This document shows, in pieces, positions 39,601 through 51,600 of a stretch of 64,000 bases of DNA. Numbering within the stretch: the first letter of the stretch is position 1; every line of letters begins with the position of its first letter. A model generated the notes under the pieces. That model saw only the letters and a program-made list of their open reading frames with translations, had not been told where the DNA came from and did not search any database. The DNA is from Ophthalmolycus amberensis (lineage: Eukaryota > Chordata > Actinopteri > Perciformes > Zoarcidae), in contig JAFEUB010001020.1 in assembly GCA_024529925.1 (NCBI GenBank), forward strand, positions 1,288,501-1,352,500, in the 5' to 3' direction. The position numbers and the translations under genes were made by a program.

Positions 39601-42600
39601 TTTCTGCAGAGTGAAATGCTGCAAGATGCGACTGCAAGTGGAATGAGAAAACATTTTACAGCTCGTTTACAATCACGTGACTATGGAGGGCGAGAAGTGA
39701 AGAACCTATATACTGCGCAAATTGGAAATAGAGGGAAATGAATACATAAAAGGGTTGGTTGAACCTGCACGCTTTCAGTGATCGCCAGACAATAGAAATA
39801 CATATAGGATGTGATCCCTACAAAATAAAGAGCAATTTTTCCCACAACTTGACCGATTTGACCAGGCGATTTGGAGGCGATCGACATTACAAATGACCTC
39901 GTCCTCCAGACCTCCTGCGCGGCCTGTCAGATGAAGGCGTACAAGAGTCTAACGGTAACAACTATTTCATGAGCGGTTGGGTCCACGAACTAAGAACCAG
40001 CTACCGGGTAGCTAGCATTGCTATAAGCAAAATCTATAAAAGCCGAAGATTATACAAAACACTGTCCAGCATGTTGTGTTGAGTTTTATTTAGGAGCAGT
40101 AACATTAGAATGGATCAAAAAGTAAAAGTGATGGGGTAAAGGCGCATGGGTGGTCGGACAAGAGTACAAGCTTTTTTAAAAGCTTGTACACTCTTGTATA
40201 ACTAACTATAAAGACTATTTTTTTTATTTCTGACCTGAAGGACTGAGCCGACACCACAGGTCTGTCCTGGCAGAGGTTAAAAATACTCACATTGAATATT
40301 AAATGCTTATAACAGAATTTTAGGGGCTTTAAAATGTTGATTAATTTCCTTCCCTTTGCCTGTTCTGCATAAATGTCACCTTTGCCGGAACCGTCATCGG
40401 TTTTCAGAGGTCAGCAGTAAAAGAGAAAGTCCTCATGTAGAGACGATGGATATAAGTGCTTTGCCAATTTAAATACATGGGTGATTCAGTGCCAATCATT
40501 GAAAACAAAGTTTGTATTTATCAGTCATTAAACTATTTAAATTGGTTCTCGCTTGTGAAAAACTACGTGTCCTAAAAGTGACTTTAGTCCCCAGATACAG
40601 TGGAAGAAGAAAGTCTACATTACTGTAGTCCACCGTGCTCTTACACCTAAAGGTCCGGTTCCCGAATAGAACCAATGCAAAGATAACACATTGTGCAAAA
40701 CACTCCAATAACTGAAAACAAGTCACAAAAGTGTGGTGGAAATGTTGCTTGATTATTGGTCTTACCTCAATGTAGGACTCAAGAATAGCCTCCATGTCTG
40801 TGATGTGCTTTCCTATGCTGTGACAAGACTGTGTGGATGAAGCATAGATGTTGATAATTGACTCATTTAGCGGCTGGCTAGTTAGCTAGCTAGCTTGCTA
40901 ATCCCAGTGCTTTCATGCTACACTGGTTACAGAAAATGAGTTGTCACTTATCTGGCGATGGCAATGAGCTTTCCTACGCTGTGACAATGTAATGACAAGC
41001 AAGTAGCTAGTCAATTATTGTCTCATTTGTGGTCTGATAAACAGTAAATGCATCAAATTCAGTGGTAAAAAATGTGTTAAGAGGCTACTAGTTCCCCAGT
41101 CACCAAATCAGGAAAAGCCAATATGTTCTTAACTGATTAAATGGTACGCTTCCTGCGATTGGTTCTTATGGTGTTCACGCCAGAAATGAACCACTTCAGA
41201 GTTCACTTGACAGCGGTCCAAGACCACCCCTTCAAAGTGGACCAGAGATTAGTGGTTTGGTCCACACCAATCCAAACGAACCTCCAGGGTTCGGTTCAAC
41301 AGGACTAAACACGGCTGGTGTGAACGTGGCCTTAGTATCAGAGACATTTTGTCCTCCGATTGGGTCCAACCCAGACTCTGCACCACCTTGTTTTATATGT
41401 GCTCCCCAAAACTACCTGCCAGCTGCTCTACTTGATAACCCACGATGATATGACAGCCGCCTGACAGGCTCGTATTTCTCAGCCAGTTGCAGATTGACAA
41501 CCTATTCCAGCCGTCATTCTGTTCTGCTCGACACCACTCCATTCGTCCATCTGTCATTTATTTTCCTCTGCCCTGGGCCCTCTTCAACTACTCCTCCATT
41601 AGTCTGTGCCCTGCAACCAGAGCAGCACTGGGCAGTTGTGTCCTCACCTGGAAGTCGGCTATTCAGGCAAACCTAAAAACAAAGCCGTGGCCCCAGACTA
41701 TAATGCTCCGTAATGTCACACCAGGTGGGCTTGCCCGTGGCAAGGCTGTGACAATAAAGTCGTCCACTCTCAATGGACCCATGAGAATGAACACAAACAC
41801 AACAGCTGAACAATGGCCACATCTGCACCAGAAAAACAGGCCGGGTGTTGACAGAAATGGAGGGACGCCCTTTGGCAGATATACAATGGGCAGAGCAAAG
41901 CTATACCTAGGAATCATTTTCACAACAAAGACACGGCAAATAAAATAAATAATCAGGATTTGAACTGACAATAGGGATGGACTTGTACCAGTATCAGGTA
42001 CAATGCTGTGCTCATGCACTCATACTTCTGAAACAACTGCACCAGATACCACTGTGGCAACATGACGTTAACCTCTCGTCCGTTGAGCGTAATAAACTGC
42101 CCGGCTGCACCGATAACCTCATGCAACAACAGGTTAGATCCATCAAGACATGCAGCCTCCAGTTCACCCGCCCGGGAGAGTTAGCAGCAACAAAGTTGGA
42201 TGCATTGTGGCTGATGAAGAGCTGCATCACTGGATTCTTATCTGACCATCACATAAAAACTGAAATACTACAAGAAATGTGGCAAAAAACAATAACATAT
42301 GAATCCAAGCATAATCAGTATATCTGTCTCTACCACAAAAGGACAGAGTTGACTGTACACTGTATTTAACACTGCCCTCTTGTTGCAGATGACTTTTGAC
42401 TGAGTGGGAGACTGCTATTTTAAATAATTCTGATGCTAAAATCTTTTTTTTAAAACACCAGTCGAGCCTCCCAAATGTGATTATTTGCAAAGTTTCTGAG
42501 TCACATATATATATAGTGAACTGAATATCTTTGGATTCTAGGCTGTTGGTCAGATGAAATTAGACATCTGAATGTGTCACTTGGATTCTAGGAACAAAAG

Positions 42601-45600
42601 CAAACCCAGAGGACCGGACGTACCCATAAAGCTGAAGGGACGGCAGCTTTAATAGATGTATAAATATTCTAACAGGAGAAAATACAGTATTGTGGAAGAT
42701 CTACTGTGGCATCTAAAAAAAGAGCAGTGCTAATAGAGGCAGAGGCCAGGGAACCCTTTCTAGGAAGTGCAATAACATCATATCTGAGATTAGCTTTAGT
42801 TATGAGTTTAGTTTATTTCCATATTGATAAAAGCCCCAAACGGACTGTGCGGAATTGCAATAATTTCATACAGCATCAATTAAAAAAATAAATAAATAAC
42901 TGACTCATATTGCGTAAAATACAAAAATATTCAATCGGCTTACAAATATCTTAACTTGAAACGAGGAACAAGAAGACACGACTCCCAATGAAGACATAAC
43001 GGTACATAAATGACAACAGAACACGAGGCATTCAGGAGGTGCCAAGTTGATGGCTCGCCAATCCTCTAACCAGCGAACCGGCCAGTTGGCATATCGACAC
43101 ACAGAATTAAGCAGGCAAATCTCAGTGTGATTCATACAGTGGCAACTTCACATAGCGGATAACCGACTCACTGAGAACCCAAACCCCTAAATTGTTCCAC
43201 AAAGCAGCACTGTGTGGCTACAACTAGCCGGCTTTCATAATAACCTCTGCTTTGGGATTCATTTGATTAAGCCAGCTCTCAGCTATCTACCTGGCTTTAC
43301 TGCCGATGCCCAACGGTGAATTCCTAGGGAGTTTCCTGCAAAGTGGTGGAGGGTTTAAATGGAAAAAGGAGAAGAATTACTCAAGAATAAGCTGAGTTGA
43401 GCTATTTTAACTATTCAGTAATGCTTTGGAGATGCTTTGAGCAGCTGATCGTATTAAACGGGCTCCGCTGTAAGTAGACTATCAGCTACACAAGACATTC
43501 AAGTTAACCTGAGGCTGAGGCAGACAAAATAGAAAATCAACCCTATCCTCCCTGCATGAAAAACAAAACAAAGCACAAACATTAGACATGAACATGCACA
43601 CACAAACAAACTGATGAGGCACTTTTTGGAACAATGAAATCTCTCTGGCTCCAGCAACCAAAACCTCCCTCAGATTGGATGCCTGGCAGGCATTCATTTC
43701 TCCTCTCCCTCTCTGCCTCCCACCAACCCACCGTTGTGTCTCTCGCTCCTCCTTTCTTCTCCTCTCTGTATGCAGGTGCGCTCGCCCACAGAGCTGCATG
43801 CCGACTCCCGTCGGTAAAAGGACACGATGAGCACAGATCCTCTCTGTTCCCCTCTGGCCCGCCTCCACCCCGCACCGTCCAGAGGACATCCAGGACCACT
43901 TCAAAGCCCACGGGAAGGAGAAAGGGAAGATACAGCGAGGCTGAGCAAACATTCAAGAATTGTCTGACCGACTGTGATCTTCGGGAACCGCAAGACTGTC
44001 ATGGCGAGCAGATATTGGAGTGTTCTCATGCATCCTCTACACCTGTCGGTCTTTCATTGGTTAGTCCTTTACAGGGGTTCTCATCCTCATCATCAAACAC
44101 ATGCAAGGTGTGACTTTGCAACCTCTTTTCTAAAGTCTAAGACTACACCCTGTAAACTCACCCAATATTACTTATTCACAGAGATAGGAAAGTGAAGAGA
44201 TGTCTGCTGCTACTGGTGCTGGGGGGAAACTCTGAGCATGAAGACAGACTGCTGACCTGTCACACATTTCTACTTCCGATACGCAGCAACTCGCTATGAG
44301 GGAAACACGAGAGAACGCACTCGGAGCAGGCATTCAAAAAGGAGTGCCGTCAATTACAGCTAAGCGGACGCGTCACCCCTTCTGTTGCCGCCGCCCCCCC
44401 ACCCCCAGTCGGATAGTCGGATGGGTTCTGCAGACTGGGTGGTCATGGAACAACAAGCGCATCAAAGCGCCCATGACAGTACAGAACAAACAGCTTGACA
44501 AGTGCCGTGCATCTCCGCGACACACACTGACGTGCGAGTGTGTGCATGGACTCTGTTTTCCTGTCGATGAGAACACGGGATGGATTTAGTTCTGCTACAA
44601 AGGTTCTTCTCTGGGCCTGTTCCAAGATCACCGTCAGTAGAAGATACAGTATTAGACCGGAGGTTGTCAATACTCTTTCAGCCAAGGAGGCTTTATAAGA
44701 CAGAATATACCGGGGAGTCAGACCCCTTCATTCATGCTTGTTTTTTTTACATCTCTAGATGTGAAAGAACACAGAGAAATATATTGTATGAATTATATAA
44801 ATTTGTAAGATTAGAAAGTAATTAAATAGTATAGATTTCTAATGCTATTTGGACATTTATACTAAGATATTAGGTCTTCATAATACAAAAACAGTGCGAC
44901 ACTACAGCCTGTGAAAATATATCCATGTGTACTTTCTAAAGCACAGTTGAAATTCAACCGTATAACTATATTAACATAAACTAACTTAAACGCCTTCATT
45001 TGAGCAAGTCTCATTGTTCCTTCAAATAAAACCTTTCATCAGCAGCACCATTGCAACCTTGAAGAAACATTTCCAAAGCTGAACACGGTATGAATAAAAC
45101 TCCGGTGTCAAAGCAGCGGTTCACTCCTGTGCAAAAAATTACTGTGTTCCACTTCAGCCACCAGCTGCTGCGAGGAAAATACTCACTTTTAAGTGTTTCA
45201 ATATCTAGTGCAAACTGACCGTCAAACCCCAAAAAATGTTGATTAAAAACTTTGGAGTAGGGCTGCAACTAACGATTATTTTAATAATCGATTGATTATT
45301 TTTTCGATTAATCGGATAAAAAAAACAAAAAAGCATTAATTTCCAACCCTTTATTCAAAAACAGAACTGATCTTCAGAAAGTGCACAAACAGGTTGCTCC
45401 TTGAACATCCCTGAGCTGTTAAAGTAATAATTAAAAAACAAATGGACTAACACAAAAAACATACACATGTGCACAAAAATCTGTATATTTTTGTTTAAAG
45501 GGACCTGAGCTGTCAGAACAATAAATAATTTATAAAAAATAAAGAAAAATACAAATCAGAAAACTTAACAGGATTTGTTTGAACGTCAGAAATTGTTCTC

Positions 45601-48600
45601 TACACTACAATCACAAACTGAATCATCACCGTGGTGCTCCCGTGCCATATTATGTCGCTTTTGCATATCTTGCATGAACACTTTTCAATTTATTAAGTGT
45701 GAAATGCTCTCACACCTTGGACGACTTAGGTCGTACTGATTTCTCTGCCTCCGCCATGTTTCATAACAACGTTAAAGGTCTCTCCGATGGTCTTTCCTCT
45801 GTTGTAAATTGTTTGATCGCATGTTTACTTTTATTGTGAAGAGCATGAAAACGGAAGTGATTTTACTGTGAAGAGACAGGAAGTAGCATGATACTTGCTT
45901 ATTCACGGCAACAATGATAACAATAAGTGAAAACCTAACGTATATGTTGGGTGCAAGAGCGTGGTCTGTTCACTGTAACAGTTGTTAAACTGCAGTTTTC
46001 AGGAAGTAAAGTGTTCCGTTCAAAACCAGACGCGTCTTGGTCGTCATTAGAAGCTCCACTTCAACAACCTGCGCTGTGCTCCGCTCTTTTTTTTCTCAAA
46101 CATCTCCGCGACTTATTGAGTGGCGTAATAATCGCGCGACACAACGAATCGATAATGAAATTTTATAATCGATAATGAAAACTATTTTCATAATAGATTA
46201 TTATCGATTCGTTGTTGCAGCCCTACTTTGGAGTCCTGCTGGTTTTGGGAACGTGCAGTATTGCAAATGCTGCCATCTACATCCTAAACAGAGATCCAAG
46301 CAGCAGGCTTGGGTGTAATCCGATGCTTGTGTTGCACTGCTGCCATGCTTCAAAGTTATAAGAGTACACGATCGCACACTTTAGCCTCCAATAAAGGGCA
46401 CGGAGCTGGAACACAATGCTCGTCATCATCAGAGGACAATGCTCTAAAATTGTCATTAGTAAACGGCTGCCAGCAAAAGCAAAACAAAACGCCTGTGGAT
46501 GAGAAGAGGACCGGCTCAAGGCAATTTTGAAAATGACTAATAGCCGTGGCTACATTGTACCGTAGCTTATGCAAACAGCGGGTTAAGCTGAACCTCTCCT
46601 TCATCCCCCTTGTGTAATTCAATGTAAAATCTAACAAACACTTAAACTTGCTCCGGACACCCTGTGTAGCTGATCATATGCGGTTGAGCACAGCAACACA
46701 AATACCGCTCTGGATGTGCAGGCAGAGGCAATTCATCAAGCTAACAAATTGGAATACCTCTCAGTGCCATTATGCTCCATCAAGGCATCTGTGACTCACG
46801 TGGCCTCCGGGCTGCTGACAAGCGCCCCTTGTTAGGTAGCAATCTCGCCAACACTTTCCGAGTGGCCCCGACCAAATTTGTCTGACAGACAAAAGTGAGG
46901 GATTAAAACTAAGGGCATCAGCTACCAGCGCTCTATAACCTCTATACAGTATAATGCCCTTTGTTATTGTTCCCGAACAGCATCCTGGAACAGCTTGCGA
47001 AAGAGCTGAATGCACAAACCTTTGCACATTATTCACAATCACAATAATCTCAGAGTAGAGGGTATGAAGACAGGAGGAACAGATTCAACTACGCTGTAGG
47101 GACAGACCTTAAGTATTGTTGGAAATCGACCAATATTCAAATGAAATGTTAACCTAGTCGTACAAATTAAAATAAACTAGTAAATCCTATGTATAGCACT
47201 TAATCATCAGGGGTTGACATCGGGTGTCTCGACTGAGGAGAAAGCAGCATATAAAGAAAAAAAGTTCTGCAAACGAGAGCGCAAAAAACCCTGAGTGTGT
47301 TAGCTTTCTCTTGTGTCGTAGTACGACTGGCCTGCAAGGCTGGAGTAGAGACAAGAGAGACGCAGCCAAAATAGTCATTACCTCTGGCACCGCTGTGAAA
47401 CAGCTAATAAGTTGCTGTGGTAACTCCAATTTATTAAACAAAGAATGATGTCAGCATAGGAAGCCAGCCTGTAATAACAGAGGACGGGCGCTCACCAAAA
47501 CCCGTTTCTGCTGCAGGTAACTGGACACTGCCTGAACGCTGAATATTTCATAAGCTGTTGGACAGACAGACATTCGGGGGGGGGGGGGGGTGGGGGGGGG
47601 GGGGGGAGGGTGTTAGGCAGCAATCACAGCCTCAGCTAAGTGTCTGGTAGCACAATCAATCACGACTTATTCTCCATTTTCCCACACTACGGCTCTAGCT
47701 AACGTGTTGCTGTGCCAGCAGCCTCTTCTTTTACGGCCTAATCTACTTTGAGATATACGTCATGCTTTGTGTGTGAGAAAAAGACGGAAGGGAAGAGAGG
47801 GAAAGAAAGGGGAGGGGGGAGAGAGGGAACACACAATAGCTGCAACTCCCTATCATTTTTCTGGCTTTTCAAATAAAATCTGAGGTGGTAACAACACTTG
47901 TGGGGGAGACTTCATATTCACAGCAGTTAACAACTTTCCCTTAAAAAGGGGTCAGAAACATTAAAAAGATCCTTTCTGAAAGCGGAGGATTGCACAAGGC
48001 GTCTGTGAAGCGACTGACATTTCAGATGTCAAAATCGCACTATTCTTGTTTGGGGATTAACAATCAAAAGCTGCTGAATATCGCTGGATGTTTTCTTTGT
48101 GTCCAACATGATGAAACTCCCTGCCTCCAAAAGAAAAGAAAAGGGTCTGACATTCTGTATCATGTTCCTTCTGTGGTGGTGTTAGAGCTGCCAGTTTTGC
48201 AGGTTTCCCACTCGGCCGATCAGGACATCAACAGAGACGATGACGGTGGTTGTCACAATTTTCTGCTGCACCCAGAAATTGCAGGGTGCAAGCGGAGAGG
48301 CAAGGTGAACGAGAGCATGCAGGCGAGCAGAAACAAAGCAATGTGTTCGGATTATTTCAGAGCCTCATTCGGCAGTTTTCCAATGGCTCTTGGGCTGAAT
48401 CTTCTATTAACCTGGTAAAGCTGCTGCAGCCGAGTGTGCACACAGATGGCACACAAATGCTACGGGAGCAGATGGCACAAATACTACAATCCCAACTGTC
48501 TCATACCTTGAAACGGAACATAACCGTTTCAACTTGCCTAAACAACTTCGAGATGTACAGCCCATTTACAATCTTGCAACAAAACCCAGATTTCTGATTT

Positions 48601-51600
48601 AGCTGGTTTATGCACAAGCCATTTTGCAGTGTAAGCATTTTTAGCACTCTAGCATACATGTTTGTCCACAACGAACATATAGTTTACTTATTAAAAGTTA
48701 ATCAGTTATAACCGATAGATAATTGAGAAATATTACATTTTCACAGGAGCGCTTTTAATTTAACCGGCGCAGCTTTTCTAGCCTTTACGGCACTTGTTCT
48801 GCGGCCCAGGAAGCACCCCAACCAATTAGATGCGTTGTAAACTATCTCACGTGATGCTGCTGTGTGTATATTCCGATAAGCGTCGCTCTCGACTCGAGTG
48901 CGATACTGACACACGATAGAGACGGGAGAGAGACCCAACAGTCTGAAACAGTATGTGAGTCAGAGAAGGATATTTCACATGACATGCTCGAAAAAGAGAA
49001 ATGTGGACAGCTTTACCAGAGTCGTTAAACAAGAATGGACGGACTCTTATGTTTATTATTCAGAGACCTTGAAGATTATTAAAAGCGGTAATGTGAAGCA
49101 CCACTACGAGACAAAGCACAAATCTTTCGAGCAAACTACCCACTCACATCCGAAATAAGGCACAAAGAAATAAACCTAAGAGCCCGATATAATCAGAATC
49201 CCTAACAGTAATTCACTGTCCAACAATGATGGAAACAGAAGAGAATAGAGCTGAAACAAGTAGTTTGAAGAACCACAGATAAAGTCCCTTTACACAATCT
49301 TCTCTTTTTAGAAGATAGGAATATAATATTGTGGCTCTTTTGACTGACATCACTTCACACCTCAATAAGCTGAATTTAAAGCTGCAGGAAAATTCAGTTA
49401 AATATTGTTTTTATATATAGTAGTTTATTTTAAGAGCCACATTTTTCAAAAGCTTTCTCTTATGTTTATTTTTTTATCCTCTTTATTAACTCTTACTTTA
49501 TTTGAAACTAGCAAACATCGATTTATGAATGTGAATACTCATGATTTGACAGTCAGTTGACTACATACAGACATTAATACAACTGTTGGCTACTTCAATA
49601 CATATGGGACTAAATCATAGCACAAGTTAGACGTTAGTGATGTTCTGGACGTTTGCATGAGGAAATTCTCTCTGACTGGACCTCTCTGTTGTACTTTAAT
49701 TGAATAGCCCTGGTCTACATCATTGGATTATAGTTGTTGATGCATTAATCTGTTAATCACTTTAATGTTGCAGCTGTTAAAAACGTAGCTCATTTTAGCT
49801 ACTTTATATACTTACTAACTTGGCGGTATACTAAAAATACATCCGCTTATTAGTTGATTTGTATATTGTATTTAGAATCTGAATCTGCAAAGTAGCCAAA
49901 CTAGTAACTAATATTGTCAAGTACAAGTTAAAGTACAACGTTTCCCTCTAAGATGTAGTGGAATAGAACCATCAAGTTACATAAAATGGAAATACTGAAG
50001 CCAAGTACCTCATAATTGTACTTAAGTACAGCCCTTAGTAGGCTGAATGTAGTTCTAGCCTCGTAGTTTTACTCTCACGGTGCACCATCCCGCATGACAC
50101 ACTGAGCATCCATCAAAAGCTTGAACAAGCGGCAGCAGAACTGATGTCGACCGGTCGAACAGAGAGTAAGTATGCGAGTGTGTGAAGACTGAAAGTAAAT
50201 GTCTGGAGCTGCTATACCCAAGAATCCAGCTCATTATCTGCTTGACGGGGACTCTTCTTCTTCCCCGACTCTGCTGTCAGAACGGACTCTGTTGCCCGAC
50301 ATAACCAAGGTGCGAAAAAAAATTGACTCTTTCTCCGTGAAGCTCCCCTCCACATGTACGTGCCTCAACCATCATACAGCTTTCTGCCTTGTTAAATGTT
50401 CCTTCTGCTAACTTAATCAACTGGAAAGAGAATTTTTTTTAACTCAGGGAGCAGGAACAAAAAAAGTTTCTCTTCTGAGGGAACACCAGTAGAATTTTGG
50501 CAAACACTGGTACCAGCAGGGTCGAGGAGTTACACCTTCACATAATAAAGTTTAGTCTGTTTGGTAGTGACGATGTTCTGAGAGAACTTCCACTGACATG
50601 TTGCCCTAAGAAGATGAGCAGTAAATTGGGATTGGATAAAGACCGTAAAAATACCTCAGGATACAAACTCAGAAATGAATTGCTTTCATAAATAGAGAAG
50701 ACAAACAAAATCTCACTTGAATGCCAACTGAAGCCTGTCTGGTCTTAAAAAAAAAAGGAACAAATATTAGGAAACCAAAATGAGCAGGGCCAGATAACAG
50801 GCGGGTCATATCGGGGACTCTCCTACAAAATTGTGTTTGCTTAGAATAAGCTTGACATTTCGGTGCTTGTAAATCCAATCTTCATTCTTCAAATTGCCAG
50901 TTTATTTAACGTAATGCTTAGCTGCAGATAATTTGAAGCTCTGCGCGGAGGAAGAAAAAAAAAAATCAATAACAGCATCTAGACGACAACAGCAGTAATC
51001 ATGTGCGTCTGGTAGTGACGGCCACTTCCAATCAGCACCCCGCGTGCCTGCAGCTGTAAAATACAAGTTCACTTTTCTCACTGTCAAAAATAAAAAAGGG
51101 AGAGGATATACTAATAGAGGATGCAACATAATCATAAAAAAAACGTGCTTTTTAGAGAGACCCGGGCTACTCTCGCTTGTGAGTCAACGGCAGATACCAG
51201 AATAAATCTTTGAGTAATGTCCCATTTGGTATTCTTGGCAAAAACAGCACTAACAGGGGTCAGGTTTGTGTGTTAATGTATACAACGCGAGGGTTATGGA
51301 CGCTCACTGAAGAACTCCCCTACTGAATGTAGGGGAGTGGTTGGGAGTAGACTACTCGTAGCTGCAAGGGCTGATAAACTCTTGAATATCAAAGAGCATC
51401 TTTGCGTTACTTTCTGTGACATGTTGGCAAATAACTGCAGTTTTAACTGTGGAGACTGGGTGGCACTTTACAGCCTCATACTGAGGAAAAACGCTCCCGA
51501 TTTCACTGTTAAGAGCAGCAAAAAATACCATAGGTGATATAGCAACTACGCGACCACTCGTGGCATTAATCGGATATATGAAGGCTGTGAGGTAACAATG

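Larger units (their letters stand above)
35512..45249 (-). other. stt3b: stt3b intron 1, middle third
   Basis: This is intronic DNA between two hAT insertions. It contains a probable hAT fragment (about 37397-37583), a near-perfect hairpin (40158-40199) and an imperfect local duplication (about 40800-41035). The minus-strand open frame of 159 codons at 38937-39416 shows no known domain. A region at 41150-41335 resembles a dispersed repeat (GTTCACGCC...GGTGTGAACG), but its ends could not be fixed. Confidence 0.75.

Noticed and set aside
43482..44113. Overlapping open frames on both strands (124-159 codons).
   Set aside because: The DNA is pyrimidine-rich on one strand, the frames overlap one another in several phases, and none resembles a known protein.
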